Notes: generated by a model not told the origin, from the letters alone. Positions 9,320-20,182 are shown, counted from the stretch's first letter. The stretch: 64,000 nt of DNA from Sulfuriflexus mobilis (GCF_003967195.1 NZ_AP018725.1:2531001-2595000); one strand, 5' to 3'. Translations and numbers: made by a program.

Positions 9320-9631
9320 ATGCGCTCCCGAATTCCTACCTGTTCACTCCTCATTACTGCCCTGTTGTTAGCGGCTACCACCACTGCGCAGGCCGTTGGC
9401 ATCAGCCAGGGGGCCATGCTGGCTAACTCCTGTGCCGCCTGTCATGGCACCGATGGTAGGAGTCCCGGCGCCATTCCCAGTATTCACGGCAAATCAGCTG
9501 AATTTATCAGCAGCGCCCTCACAGAATTCCGCTCCGGTGAACGGGCCTCAACCGTCATGGGCCGCCATACCAGGGGCTACTCGGATGAAGAGATCCGCCT
9601 CATCGCCGAACACTTCGGCACGCTGAAGTAG
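9320..9631 (+). CDS. fccA: Cytochrome c subunit of sulfide dehydrogenase (FccA-like, monohaem)
   Basis: 103 residues. A Sec signal peptide ends at TAQA (about residue 25). One haem-binding CAACH motif is at residues 38-42, and Met80 in STVMGRH is the likely distal ligand. It is the electron acceptor of the flavoprotein encoded 9 bases downstream and would pass electrons to the respiratory chain. Classical A. vinosum FccA is a 21 kDa dihaem protein, whereas this is the short monohaem type seen in other sulfur oxidisers. Ribosome site GGAGGTGAT precedes ATG 9320. Transcription is probably FNR-type controlled (see 9220-9268). Confidence 0.88.
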   Translation: MRSRIPTCSLLITALLLAATTTAQAVGISQGAMLANSCAACHGTDGRSPGAIPSIHGKSAEFISSALTEFRSGERASTVMGRHTRGYSDEEIRLIAEHFGTLK

Positions 9632-9640
9632 GAGACTGTC

Positions 9641-10933
9641 ATGAATACGATGAACCGTAGAAAATTTATCCAACTCCTCGGTGGTAGCAGTGTCATGCTT
9701 GCCACGCTGGGACCACTGGCCGCCTGCAGCAAACCTCCTGCCACCACGGGCAGGGTTATCGTTGTCGGTGGCGGTTTCGGTGGTGCCACCTGCGCCAAGT
9801 ACCTGCATCGCTTTGACCCCGATCTTGACATCACGCTGGTCGAACCGGCCACACGCTTTGTCACCTGCCCGTTCAGTAATGCCGTGCTCAGCGGGATGCG
9901 TGATATGGATGCCATCAGCCATGGCTACACGGCGCAAGAAAAACGCGGCATCAAGGTTGTTCATGCCATGGTGCAGGAAGTGGATGCGCCGGCACACAAG
10001 CTCACCCTCAGTAACGGCCAGACCCTTGCCTATGATCGCCTGGTGCTGTCACCCGGGATCGATTTCCGCTGGGAGGCCGTCGAAGGCATGACCGCAGAGG
10101 ATGCGCAAGCCATCCCGCATGCCTGGCAAGGCGGCTCGCAGACCACGCTGTTGCACGATCAGCTTACCGCCATGTCCGATGGGGGGACCGTTATCATCGC
10201 GCCGCCCGGCAACCCCTTCCGTTGCCCGCCTGGTCCCTATGAACGCGTCAGCCTGATCGCGCACTACCTGAAGCAGCACAAACCGAGGTCGAAAATCCTC
10301 ATCCTCGATACCAAGGACAAGTTCTCCAAGCAGCCCTTGTTTATGCAGGGCTGGCAACAGCTCTACCCCGGCATGATCGAGTGGGTCAGTGGCAGTCAAG
10401 GTGGTCGCATCGACGAGGTCGATGTCGCAACGCGGACGCTGTTCACCGAGTCTGGTGACCGGCACACGGGCGATGTGGTGAATTTCATTCCGCCGCAAAA
10501 GGCCGCTGCACTGGTGCACAAGGCCGGGCTGACCAATAACGACGGCTGGTGCCCGGTCGACCAGCGGACGTTCGAATCAAGCCTGCAGGCCGACGTGCAT
10601 GTCATTGGTGATGCCTCGATTGCCGGCAAGATGCCGAAATCCGGCTTTGCCGCGAATAGTCAGGGCAAGGTCTGCGCGGCCGCAATTGTCTCCGCGCTAC
10701 ACGGTATCAGCATGCCGGAGCCCTCTTACGTCAACACCTGCTACAGCCTCGTTTCGCCCGACTATGGCATTTCGGTCGCCGCGGTGTACCGCTACAGCGA
10801 GGAAAAGGGGATCTACGCGGTTGAGGGTTCCGGTGGCGTCAGCCCGAAGGATGCCGACGCCGCCTTCCGTCAGCAGGAGGCTCGTTACGCAGCGGGCTGG
10901 TATGACAGCATTACCTCGGATACTTTTGGCTGA
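9641..10933 (+). CDS. fccB: Flavocytochrome c sulfide dehydrogenase, flavoprotein subunit
   Basis: 430 residues. The N-terminus is a twin-arginine signal (NRRKFIQLLGG, residues 5-14, then a hydrophobic stretch), so the FAD protein is exported folded. The FAD-binding loop VIVVGGGFGGATCAK is at 39-53. C76 in TCPFSN corresponds to the flavin-linked cysteine of FCSD, and C195 (FRCPPGPYERVS) and C367 (NTCYSLVSPDYG) are spaced like the redox disulfide of the A. vinosum enzyme. The C-terminal FCSD domain is complete. It oxidises sulfide to polysulfide or sulfur in the periplasm. The ribosome site AGGAG overlaps the fccA stop. Confidence 0.93.
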   Translation: MNTMNRRKFIQLLGGSSVMLATLGPLAACSKPPATTGRVIVVGGGFGGATCAKYLHRFDPDLDITLVEPATRFVTCPFSNAVLSGMRDMDAISHGYTAQEKRGIKVVHAMVQEVDAPAHKLTLSNGQTLAYDRLVLSPGIDFRWEAVEGMTAEDAQAIPHAWQGGSQTTLLHDQLTAMSDGGTVIIAPPGNPFRCPPGPYERVSLIAHYLKQHKPRSKILILDTKDKFSKQPLFMQGWQQLYPGMIEWVSGSQGGRIDEVDVATRTLFTESGDRHTGDVVNFIPPQKAAALVHKAGLTNNDGWCPVDQRTFESSLQADVHVIGDASIAGKMPKSGFAANSQGKVCAAAIVSALHGISMPEPSYVNTCYSLVSPDYGISVAAVYRYSEEKGIYAVEGSGGVSPKDADAAFRQQEARYAAGWYDSITSDTFG

Positions 10934-11000
10934 GGCTGCTTTATGCGCGTTTGACGACACATACAAAACTACTCACACGTACCCTAACAAGGAGCTATTT

Positions 11001-11306
11001 ATGGCTGGAATTGAATCGTTGGTCGAACAACACATCAAGGAGAACGAGGCGCGCCTGAAGCATGTCGATGAAGTGCTGGCACAGGCCCACAAGGAGGCGG
11101 GTGAAACGGCCAAGACATCTGAGATCGAGGATGATCTCGCCGTCCTCAGAGGGGAGCGTGACCGACTCGCCAGCCACTTCGATGAACTCAAGATGAGGTC
11201 ACTGCAAGACTGGCAGCAGGAAAGCATCGAGAAGGCCGGGCCGATGGCTGTCTGGGACAGCCTCGCCCAGCAACTCGAGAAGTTGCTGGAGCGCATTACG
11301 CGCTAA
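11001..11306 (+). CDS. Coiled-coil protein downstream of fccAB
   Basis: 101 residues, predicted almost wholly helical with heptad-like charged repeats (LVEQHIKENEARLKHVDEVLAQ, then LAVLRGERDRLASHFDELK). No signal peptide, no cysteine and no metal motif. ATG 11001 has a good AAGGAG ribosome site at 10989-10994; the open frame extends farther upstream inside fccB, but that part is a shadow. It lies 67 bases after fccB on the same strand, with no terminator visible between them, so co-transcription is likely. Function unknown; a cytoplasmic partner or regulator is possible but unsupported. Confidence 0.75.
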   Translation: MAGIESLVEQHIKENEARLKHVDEVLAQAHKEAGETAKTSEIEDDLAVLRGERDRLASHFDELKMRSLQDWQQESIEKAGPMAVWDSLAQQLEKLLERITR

Positions 11307-11333
11307 CGTGTAAACACCAGCGCGGTTGGCGCG

Positions 11334-12620
11334 TTATGCACCTTCGGCCTTGTGCCATTTTTCAACATAGATGGCAACAAGGGCGACTCCTACTGCGACA
11401 GCCAGGATAACCATGGTGGCCACAATATTCTGCAATAGGCCGGGGTTTATCAATAACACGAGGCCAAGTGTCGCCATCATGCTGCCGGAGATAAGTTTAA
11501 GCCTCTTCCCCTCTCGTTCCTGTAGCTTGCGGCCACCCATTGTCCAGGCAAACAACATAACAATCGTCAGTAACGGCACGATATAAATAAGGTTATACAG
11601 TGCCAGGTAGGCGTAATACCGGGGCGTGGAGAGATCGCTTAAAGTCAAAATCCGTGTGTACACCATCGGGAAGCCCGCCGTGCACAGAAACTCATAGAGA
11701 TTCGCAAACACAGCCAGCCCGGTTGTTGCCAGTAACAAGGTGATCAATGAGCGTGTCTGCAACAGCTTACGCATGCGCAGATAGAGTGCCGGTTTGGCAC
11801 TGTCGGAGATCGTCAATGACACGCCACGTTTAAACCAGATGAAGTCCTTGATATTGATCAGTCCCACGGCCAGCGCGACCATGCCGGCTATGACGGTAAT
11901 AGCATCGAGGTGACCGATAAGCCGGAACAGATTAAGCCAGGCCGTCATGAACAGGAAATACATAAGGCCCGAGATAGTCACGAACACCCCGCCGACCAGC
12001 AGCATCCGCCCACGACTGCCACTGTGCAGCATCATGCCCATCAGGAACATCAAGACAAAAAACGCACAGGGATTAAACGCATCCACAGCGGCGATGAACA
12101 GGGTGATCACCGGCAAGCCATCTACGTCGCCCGTGTTCACCCGCCCGAAGAAGGGCAATGTCAGATCAACATGTTTAGACGGTACAGTAGAAAACCCTTT
12201 CAGCGAACCTGTTGCCACGATATGCCGGCGACAAGCGGATAACAGCGAACTCAACTGCTGCGGCGTCGCACGCTCATCAAAGCCCGTCAGCATCGTATTG
12301 CACAACAGCAAGGCGGGTACCGACTGTGCCTTCTGCCCCAGCTCCCCTGCCATTAACTGGTAACGTATTACATTGTCGGGCTCACCGTCGAGCTGGTAGG
12401 CATGCAGTTGTAGATCCGGTTGCGTTGCCGCCAGTTGCTCAATATGCGGCTTCGCCTTGAGGCAATGCGGGCAGTTGCTGGACCAGAAAAAATAAACGTG
12501 GATGACGGGAGCAGCATCACTGACCCGCTCAAACCAGACCGGCCCGGACAATGCCTTCTGCGCCGCACCCGTGACCAGGGGCGACAACAACAGCACAATC
12601 ATCAGCATCAGGTAGCGCAT
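11334..12620 (-). CDS. Thioredoxin-like domain fused to CcdA/DsbD-like membrane domain
   Basis: 428 residues. A signal peptide or anchor (1-20) is followed by a thioredoxin-like domain with redox motif CPHC (C50, C53) in FFWSSNCPHCLKAKPHI. From about residue 168 there are roughly six membrane segments. Two conserved-looking cysteines sit in AFNPCAFFVLM (C185) and EFLCTAGFP (C313), the layout of the electron-shuttling CcdA/DsbD core. The domain order (thioredoxin first, membrane core second) differs from DsbD. It likely moves reducing power across the membrane to periplasmic thiols. It is convergent with the fcc cluster, suggesting but not proving a link to sulfur-compound redox. Confidence 0.75.
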   Translation of the reverse strand: MRYLMLMIVLLLSPLVTGAAQKALSGPVWFERVSDAAPVIHVYFFWSSNCPHCLKAKPHIEQLAATQPDLQLHAYQLDGEPDNVIRYQLMAGELGQKAQSVPALLLCNTMLTGFDERATPQQLSSLLSACRRHIVATGSLKGFSTVPSKHVDLTLPFFGRVNTGDVDGLPVITLFIAAVDAFNPCAFFVLMFLMGMMLHSGSRGRMLLVGGVFVTISGLMYFLFMTAWLNLFRLIGHLDAITVIAGMVALAVGLINIKDFIWFKRGVSLTISDSAKPALYLRMRKLLQTRSLITLLLATTGLAVFANLYEFLCTAGFPMVYTRILTLSDLSTPRYYAYLALYNLIYIVPLLTIVMLFAWTMGGRKLQEREGKRLKLISGSMMATLGLVLLINPGLLQNIVATMVILAVAVGVALVAIYVEKWHKAEGA

Positions 12621-12694
12621 CAGAACGAATCCTTATCGTCTGTTAATAAAACGTGCCCGCTGTCATATAAATGATGGGCTGCAGCCGCTAGCGC

Positions 12695-12916
12695 TTATTG
12701 CTTTACCTGAGCCATGCGCAACAGTTTCAGTATCAATAATACCCATGGTGTACCGTGCATAAACAGGTCAAAAATATCGATCGGCTTGCTCAGTGTGCCG
12801 TCGGCGAGCATTTTCAGTTTTTCCCAGACATGCGGCTCGGGCATAAACGGCGCCAGGCCAAGCAACAGTGAAATGACCACCAGGGTCGAGAGCGGGATCT
12901 TGTCTAACCATTTCAT
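12695..12916 (-). CDS. Small two-helix membrane protein
   Basis: 73 residues with hydrophobic segments at about 9-26 and 50-67, and a conserved-looking centre PEPHVWEKLKMLADGTLSKPIDIFDLFMHGTP. Similar small proteins occur in many sulfur-metabolising proteobacteria and are sometimes labelled RND transporter in databases, which is not supported by size. ATG 12916 has AAAGG as ribosome site. It lies 74 bases upstream of the CPHC/CcdA-like gene on the same strand, so the two may form one unit. A short inverted repeat lies just upstream. Confidence 0.7.
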   Translation of the reverse strand: MKWLDKIPLSTLVVISLLLGLAPFMPEPHVWEKLKMLADGTLSKPIDIFDLFMHGTPWVLLILKLLRMAQVKQ

Positions 12917-12933
12917 ATAGAAAACCTTTATTT

Positions 12934-12960
12934 ATGATTGCTGATTGTAAAACCAATCAT
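12934..12960. promoter_or_regulatory. Inverted repeat upstream of small membrane protein
   Basis: ATGATTG (12934-12940) and CAATCAT (12954-12960) form 7-base arms around a 13-base spacer, 18 bases before the start codon at 12916. The A/T-rich character and position suit an operator, for instance of an ArsR-type repressor, but no regulator is encoded next to it. Confidence 0.25.
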
Positions 12961-13069
12961 TAATGTTTGTGTCAAGCCGTAGGGTGCGCCCTGCGCACCT
13001 TGTATAACTCGAAGATATTTTCAACACTGTCCGGTGCGCAAGGGCCACCTTACGACTGTTGATAACAGA

Positions 13070-14971
<1,902 letters not shown>

Positions 14972-15019
14972 GGGGCGGGAGAATAGCAGTTTTCAGCGAC
15001 AGGATGGCAGCCGAGGCGC

Positions 15020-15316
15020 TTAGCCTTTGCCATAGAGTCGGCGCAGGGCATCCTTGGCCTGCTCCAGGACCTGCCTCTGCCCGGCATCGAGATTCTTGCC
15101 GGCACGGTTGATATAAAACACCAACATCGACATGGCCGAACGGAACGGCGATACCTTGCGGCGTGTGCTGGCCTCAGCCGAGCGCTTCAGTGAGCGGGCG
15201 ATCTTGTCCGGGTCCTTCCAGGTAAACACGCCCTCGTCCAGGTCCAGCGCATTGCTCTCGCGGGTGACCTTTGCCGACCATTTGCTGCTTGCCGGTTTCC
15301 TTGGGGCCTTTGCCAT
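15020..15316 (-). CDS. DUF3175 domain protein
   Basis: 98 basic residues. The block from SNALDLDEGVFTWKDPDKIARSLKRSAEAS to SPFRSAMSMLVFYINRAGKNL is the characteristic core of DUF3175. The N-terminus is a short Lys/Pro-rich tail. The function of the family is unknown; its high Lys/Arg content would suit nucleic-acid binding, which is only a guess. Only 48 bases separate it from yheS downstream on the same strand. A perfect 17-base palindrome lies 16 bases upstream of its start codon. Confidence 0.88.
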   Translation of the reverse strand: MAKAPRKPASSKWSAKVTRESNALDLDEGVFTWKDPDKIARSLKRSAEASTRRKVSPFRSAMSMLVFYINRAGKNLDAGQRQVLEQAKDALRRLYGKG

Positions 15317-15331
15317 CTGTCCTGCCTTCCG

Positions 15332-15348
15332 TTGAGAACGGTTCTCAA
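15332..15348. promoter_or_regulatory. Perfect 8-1-8 palindrome upstream of DUF3175 gene
   Basis: TTGAGAAC-G-GTTCTCAA is an exact palindrome centred at 15340, in the likely promoter of the minus-strand DUF3175 gene (start 15316). The inner TGAGAAC-N-GTTCTCA has the 7-1-7 shape of Fur-family operators, but its bases depart from the usual TGATAAT-N-ATTATCA. A repressor site is plausible; identity of the regulator is unknown. Confidence 0.4.
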
Positions 15349-15462
15349 AAATAACCCATACCTTCAGTGTAAACCATTCGATCTGAACCGGCAGCGGGAG
15401 TAAGCTTGAAAAATGGGCTGTCAGCCTAAAATTGAATACCCAACACGTGAAAGGAGTTCAGC

Positions 15463-16512
15463 ATGACCGACATTCACACCATTCTCGGTAAGGAGGCCGA
15501 CAGCCTCCTCGGCCACCGCTGCGAGGGGATCCCGAAAGACCGGCTGCATATCCCCGGGCCTGACTACATCGACCGGGTGGTCTGCCACAAGAACCGCAAG
15601 CCCGGCGTGTTACGCAACCTCGCCGCCATCTATGGGCATGGGCGCCTCGCGGGCACGGGTTATCTCTCCATCCTGCCCGTTGACCAGGGCGTGGAGCATT
15701 CCGCCGGGGCCTCGTTTGCCCCCAACCCCGATTTTTTCGACCCGGGCAACATCGTCAAGCTCGCCATTGAGGGCGGCTGTAATGCGGTCGCCTCGACGCT
15801 CGGTGTGCTCAATGCCGTGGCCCGCGACTATGTGCACAAGATCCCGTTCATCATCAAAATCAATCACAATGAACTCCTCACCTACCCGAATATCTATGAC
15901 CAGACGCTGTTTGCCAGCGTTGAGCAGGCCTTTGACATGGGCGCCGCGGCGGTCGGGGCAACCGTCTATTACGGCTCACCGGAATCACGCCGCCAGATCC
16001 AGGAGGTCAGCGAGGCCTTTCAGCATGCGCATGAACTGGGCATGGCCACGGTACTATGGGCCTACCTGCGTAACCCCGCCTTCAAGCAGGGCGACACCGA
16101 TTACCACGTGGCCGCCGACCTGACCGGGCAGGCCAACCATCTGGCCGCCACCATCGATGCCGACATCATCAAGCAGAAACAGGCGCAGACCAACGGCGGC
16201 TACACGGCGCTCAAGTTCGGCAAGACCCATGACAAGGTCTATAGCGAACTGACCAGTGATCACCCCATCGACCTGACCCGTTACCAGGTGGCCAACTGCT
16301 ACATGGGGCGCACCGGCATGATCAATTCAGGTGGCGCCTCCGGTGCCGATGACCTGCATCAGGCCGTGCGCACGGCCGTAATCAATAAACGCGCAGGTGG
16401 CATGGGGCTGATCTCAGGGCGCAAGGCCTTTCAGAAACCCATGCGCGACGGCATCGAGTTGCTGAATGCCATTCAGGATGTGTATTTGGCAAAAGACGTC
16501 AGCATCGCCTGA
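15463..16512 (+). CDS. fbaB: Class I fructose-bisphosphate aldolase (FbaB type)
   Basis: 349 residues, the same as E. coli FbaB (350). It reversibly splits fructose 1,6-bisphosphate through a Schiff base, not a metal. The Schiff-base lysine is in [30 protein letters not shown] and the phosphate-binding end [13 protein letters not shown] are typical. In an autotrophic sulfur oxidiser it could work in the Calvin cycle direction. Ribosome site AAGGAG precedes ATG 15463. A dodecin gene follows after 49 bases on the same strand. Confidence 0.95.
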   Translation: MTDIHTILGKEADSLLGHRCEGIPKDRLHIPGPDYIDRVVCHKNRKPGVLRNLAAIYGHGRLAGTGYLSILPVDQGVEHSAGASFAPNPDFFDPGNIVKLAIEGGCNAVASTLGVLNAVARDYVHKIPFIIKINHNELLTYPNIYDQTLFASVEQAFDMGAAAVGATVYYGSPESRRQIQEVSEAFQHAHELGMATVLWAYLRNPAFKQGDTDYHVAADLTGQANHLAATIDADIIKQKQAQTNGGYTALKFGKTHDKVYSELTSDHPIDLTRYQVANCYMGRTGMINSGGASGADDLHQAVRTAVINKRAGGMGLISGRKAFQKPMRDGIELLNAIQDVYLAKDVSIA

Positions 16513-16561
16513 TAACACCGGCACGCAACAATAAACAAACCAGACCAGGGAGCAAGAGGTT

Positions 16562-16768
16562 ATGAGTGACCACGTATACAAAATGATCGAAGTTGTCGGC
16601 ACATCGAAAAAAGGCACCGATGATGCCATCGAGCAGGCGATTGTCAAGGCCGGCGAAAGCCTGCACAACCTGGACTGGTTCGAGGTCCTCGAGACACATG
16701 GCCACATCGTCGACGGCAAGATCGCCCACTACCAGGTCAAGGTAAAGATCGGTTTCCGCCTGGACTAA
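16562..16768 (+). CDS. Dodecin
   Basis: 68 residues, standard dodecin length. VYKMIEVVGTSKKGTDDAIEQAIVKA and the central NLDWFEVLETHGHI, with the flavin-stacking Trp, are family hallmarks, and the end reads IAHYQVKVKIGFRLD. Dodecins are dodecameric hollow spheres that bind flavins (or CoA) and buffer free flavin in the cytoplasm. A ribosome-site run GGGAGCAAGAGG precedes ATG 16562. It is probably co-transcribed with fbaB. Confidence 0.95.
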   Translation: MSDHVYKMIEVVGTSKKGTDDAIEQAIVKAGESLHNLDWFEVLETHGHIVDGKIAHYQVKVKIGFRLD

Positions 16769-16994
16769 GCCTTTCGGTTTGTTCACCCAACTATAATTGT
16801 TCCGGTGTATGCGCGCCGCATGACCAATGGCCATGCGTGTTCCCGGCACTTTCGCGATCACCTAAAGAGGATTGTCTTCGTCGGCTCGCGTATACGCTTA
16901 TTGCTATACTAATCCCACAAAAACAGAGACAGTATTTTTTCTCTTTTATGTTAATGGCGTATATTAATAACTACGCATCAGGAAGTTAGTGAAC

Positions 16995-18716
16995 ATGGAT
17001 CTTCAGCGCCTGAACAGAAAAATAGCATCACTCATCGCTATGACACTGTTTACCCCCATATTATTTGCCATGCCCGGTGCCTCCGCTGGCGAGACCAAAG
17101 CTAATTCAATCGATGCCGCCCGTATAGTCGAGGAGAAGTCGTCTGACGAAACATTATCATTAACGCCACAGCAACGGACATGGCTTAAAGCGCACCCGGT
17201 CATTCGGCTCGCCCCCGATATCGCCTGGCCACCGTTTGAATGGGTTAATGACCAGAAGCAATATCAGGGCATTGCGGCAGACTATATGCGGCTCATAGAA
17301 AATAAACTGGGGGTCCGCTTTGAGGTGGAGAAAGACAAACCCTGGCCGGACATGATTGAGGCCGTAAAAAAACGCGAACTGGACGTATTTTCCTGTGTTG
17401 CGAAAAACCCTCAGCGACTGGAGTACGTAAACTTTACCCGCCCTTATCTTTCATTCCCGATGGTGATGGTCACCTCTGACGAGGTCAACTACATAGATGG
17501 TATTAAGTATTTAACGGGCAATCTCGTCGGTGTAGTCAAGGGCTATGCAACACATGAATATCTAAAGGCTAACCACCCCGAGATAGAATTACATCTTGTC
17601 AAAACTTCCGAGGAAGGTCTAACAGCGGTATCACAAGGTCAGATAGATGTATTCATCGACAACATTGCGACCGCAAGCACCCTCATGCAAAAAAAAGGCC
17701 TGACCAATCTGAAGATATCCGGTGAAATGCCAATCCGCTATGAACTCGGCATGGCAGTGCGCAAGGACTGGCCGGAACTGGTGGAGATATTACAGCATGC
17801 CCTCGATTCCATCAGCGATGAAGATCGTAAACAAATTCATAATAAGTGGATTGGCATTCGATACGAGCATGGTTTTGATTATGGCCTGTTCTGGAAAAGT
17901 CTGACGGCCTTCATTTTCATTGTTGGTTTCCTGTATTTCTATAACCGCAAGCTGGCGCGGGAAATTAATCAGCGAAAAGTTGCGGAAATGGAGGCAACGC
18001 AGGCCCGCGATGAAGCCAACAGGGCCAATCAGGCCAAATCGGAATTCCTCTCTGTGGTGAGTCACGAATTACGCACCCCGCTTACCTCTATTAAGGGTGC
18101 GCTGGGCCTGCTGTCGAGCGGCGTAACAATGGAGAATCCCGAATCCGCCCAGAATATGCTGCGTATTGCCTACAACAACAGCGAGCGGCTTAGCCTGCTG
18201 GTAGATGACATTCTGGATATTGAGAAGCTGTTGGATGGGAAGATGGTTTTTCAGAAAGATGTCGTAGAAGTGAGCGAACTGATTAGCAAGGCGGTTACGG
18301 CCAACCAGGGCTATGCCGATCAGTATGGTGTGCACTTTTCGGTCGAAGAAAATAAATGTGGTGCTTGTACGGTTATTGGCGATGAGAATCGTTTATTGCA
18401 GGTCCTTTCCAATCTTATGTCTAATGCCGTCAAGTATTCGCCGGCAGGGGCATGTGTTTTAATTACTACTCAATGCAATGAACATAAAGTACGTGTTGCC
18501 GTCACCGATCAGGGAGAAGGCGTCCCCGCAGAATTCCGCGAACATATTTTTACCCGTTTCTCACAGGCGGATGCGTCCAACACTCGCAAGCGAGGCGGCA
18601 CGGGCCTTGGCCTGGCCATCTCCCGGGAGATTATTCAACGTCATGGTGGCAAAATTGGTTTTGATAGCCCACCCGGTCAAGGGGCAAGTTTTTATTTTGA
18701 ACTCGATATAAATTAG
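16995..18716 (+). CDS. BvgS-like sensor histidine kinase with periplasmic binding domain
   Basis: 573 residues when begun at ATG 16995, which has AGGAAG 9 bases upstream; a GTG at 16989 is too close to that site. Signal/anchor segment about 11-31; a type 3 solute-binding domain (about 60-285, with RLAPDIAWPPFEW and DVFSCVAKNPQRLEYVNFTRPYLSFP); one membrane helix (300-317); a short coiled coil; HisKA with His357 in VVSHELRTPLT; and HATPase with NLMSNAVKYS, DQGEGVP and GGTGLGLAIS. It senses a small periplasmic ligand. No response regulator is encoded nearby, so it is an orphan kinase here. Confidence 0.9.
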   Translation: MDLQRLNRKIASLIAMTLFTPILFAMPGASAGETKANSIDAARIVEEKSSDETLSLTPQQRTWLKAHPVIRLAPDIAWPPFEWVNDQKQYQGIAADYMRLIENKLGVRFEVEKDKPWPDMIEAVKKRELDVFSCVAKNPQRLEYVNFTRPYLSFPMVMVTSDEVNYIDGIKYLTGNLVGVVKGYATHEYLKANHPEIELHLVKTSEEGLTAVSQGQIDVFIDNIATASTLMQKKGLTNLKISGEMPIRYELGMAVRKDWPELVEILQHALDSISDEDRKQIHNKWIGIRYEHGFDYGLFWKSLTAFIFIVGFLYFYNRKLAREINQRKVAEMEATQARDEANRANQAKSEFLSVVSHELRTPLTSIKGALGLLSSGVTMENPESAQNMLRIAYNNSERLSLLVDDILDIEKLLDGKMVFQKDVVEVSELISKAVTANQGYADQYGVHFSVEENKCGACTVIGDENRLLQVLSNLMSNAVKYSPAGACVLITTQCNEHKVRVAVTDQGEGVPAEFREHIFTRFSQADASNTRKRGGTGLGLAISREIIQRHGGKIGFDSPPGQGASFYFELDIN

Positions 18717-19180
18717 GCCAAGGTATATAGAGGGGATAAAAACGCTAACGAACCGGCTCAGGCGGACGCTCTCACTTCGTCTTGCTCAGACGAAACAAGC
18801 CATGAATGCCGCAAAAAAAACAGGAATAAGAGGGGACAGACCATGTTTCTCTGTAGTTGGTCAGCTGTCGATTTACAACTAAGAAGCAAATGGTCGCGCC
18901 TATTGGCCAATCAGCGACATAACCAGGCAAAAATTGGCTAGAATGGAGTAAGCGTAGCGGCAGGAGCCGACCCAAAGTGGACAGCGCACGGGTCGTAACC
19001 AATTTCTGATCCATTGAATCCGCAAACCAAAGCAGACATCGATGTGCTGTACTATACTTCCTTCAGATTGCCGGGTACTGTCAGTAATCGGTTGTTTGAA
19101 GCATCGCCTGCCAACCGTAGTGCCGTTGGCAAGTACTCGACTCCACACAGTCCCGGAGATCGGGTTTGAAAGGGGGCTAC
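18717..19180. other. Gene-free, rearranged-looking stretch
   Basis: No intact gene. Two minus-strand frames (18772-19014 and 18900-19148) lack family features, except that the extreme end of the first contains a decayed dehydrogenase tail (separate entry). A run GGGGACAGACCATGTTT near 18834 resembles the flank I associate with REP-type tyrosine transposase insertions, which is weak evidence. A hairpin with arms TGCCAAC (19109-19115) and GTTGGCA (19125-19131) lies before the next gene. Confidence 0.4.
18772..18813 (-). pseudogene. Remnant of a sorbosone-dehydrogenase-like C-terminus
   Basis: The minus strand reads GIHGLFRLSKTK then stop. This matches the very end of the intact gene at 24323-25525, which reads GINGLFRLTKMN then stop, also on the minus strand. 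The base-level match over about 39 positions, including the stop codon, is around three quarters. Nothing further upstream aligns, so only the tail of a second copy survives. Confidence 0.45.
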
Positions 19181-20026
19181 ATGCTCAACAAACGATATGC
19201 AGGGATGTTCGTCGCGGCGATCATCGTTTTAGTCGTCATATGGGCGCGGCTTTTCCACCCCACATGGGATTACTACCCTCCTGAGCGCCTGCTGAATGCC
19301 CTTGAGCGCAGCTGGGCTGTCACTGTCGGTGTTCGACGCTTGTCCATCTTCGTGTACATCGTTGTTGCGCTCGGCATGATGGCCTTGTTCTTCTCGATTA
19401 TACAGCGCCGCTGGGCGCTTCACGCTGGATTGAAAGGACTGCTGTACGGGATGTCGCTCGGCGTGATTTGGGCGCTTGGGTTTCTCACTGGCTGGGCCTT
19501 TCTCGGCACAACCCTTCGCGCCGAGTTTCTGAATATCCTGGTCGATCTCACAGGGTTGACGGCCGCTGGGTGGTTTGTTGGGCTGCTGGTTGGTCAGGAT
19601 ATACCTTCGGCTCCGCATGAAATTTCGAAACCCTGGCTGGCCGTCGTATTCGTAGCGTTGGGATTCGTAGCGGCGCACACTCTCGGATCTATATTGCTTG
19701 CCGTTCCGTTCGCTGAGACGGCAGAGATACTGCTACGTCCCGAATCATTGCTGCAGTACGGTTTGCTGCTCGCGCTTGGCGCTTGGGCCGGGCAGATGTT
19801 TGTGATGCTGCGCCACACGCTGCCGTTCAAGAACGTTGTGCCGCGCTCGGCGTTTTTCGCTTTTGGCGTGTTCGGGCATAGCTGGATATGGTTCCACGTC
19901 TTTTTTGTCCACGATTTTGCCGGCGTCTTCACGACAGCAGTCCTCACCGGCCTGATGGGGTCAGTAGGTGTGTTTGTCGGCACCGTTGTGTACGAATGGA
20001 CCGCCGGCGATGAACGACCGGTTTGA
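19181..20026 (+). CDS. Multi-pass membrane protein, unknown
   Basis: 281 residues from ATG 19181 (AGGGGG 4 bases upstream); a TTG at 19166 with GGAGAT upstream is an alternative start. Hydrophobic segments at about 8-25, 58-80, 88-112, 125-142, 158-180, 195-212, 228-247 and 250-270 suggest seven or eight helices. Few charged loops; WDYYPPERLLNALERSWAV near the start is the longest soluble part. I recognise no family. It lies with the next gene in a patch flanked by gene debris, which suggests acquisition. Confidence 0.65.
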   Translation: MLNKRYAGMFVAAIIVLVVIWARLFHPTWDYYPPERLLNALERSWAVTVGVRRLSIFVYIVVALGMMALFFSIIQRRWALHAGLKGLLYGMSLGVIWALGFLTGWAFLGTTLRAEFLNILVDLTGLTAAGWFVGLLVGQDIPSAPHEISKPWLAVVFVALGFVAAHTLGSILLAVPFAETAEILLRPESLLQYGLLLALGAWAGQMFVMLRHTLPFKNVVPRSAFFAFGVFGHSWIWFHVFFVHDFAGVFTTAVLTGLMGSVGVFVGTVVYEWTAGDERPV

Positions 20027-20182
20027 GAACAAAGATTCTTCTCATCGCAGGGCGACGTATTCTACCGTTAGCTGTGACCGCTTATGGCCGAATGCAGACA
20101 TGGTTGTTAACGATCCGAACCAGTCGCTCACTCGGTAGTTGGACGAATTTAGCAGAACGGTAGAGAACTGCCGATAAGCCGC

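Noticed and set aside
20060..20135. Possible integron attC-like or dispersed intergenic motif before the methyltransferase gene
   Set aside because: GTTAAC and related pieces do not form the paired R', L', L'', R'' boxes of attC, and no integrase is nearby.
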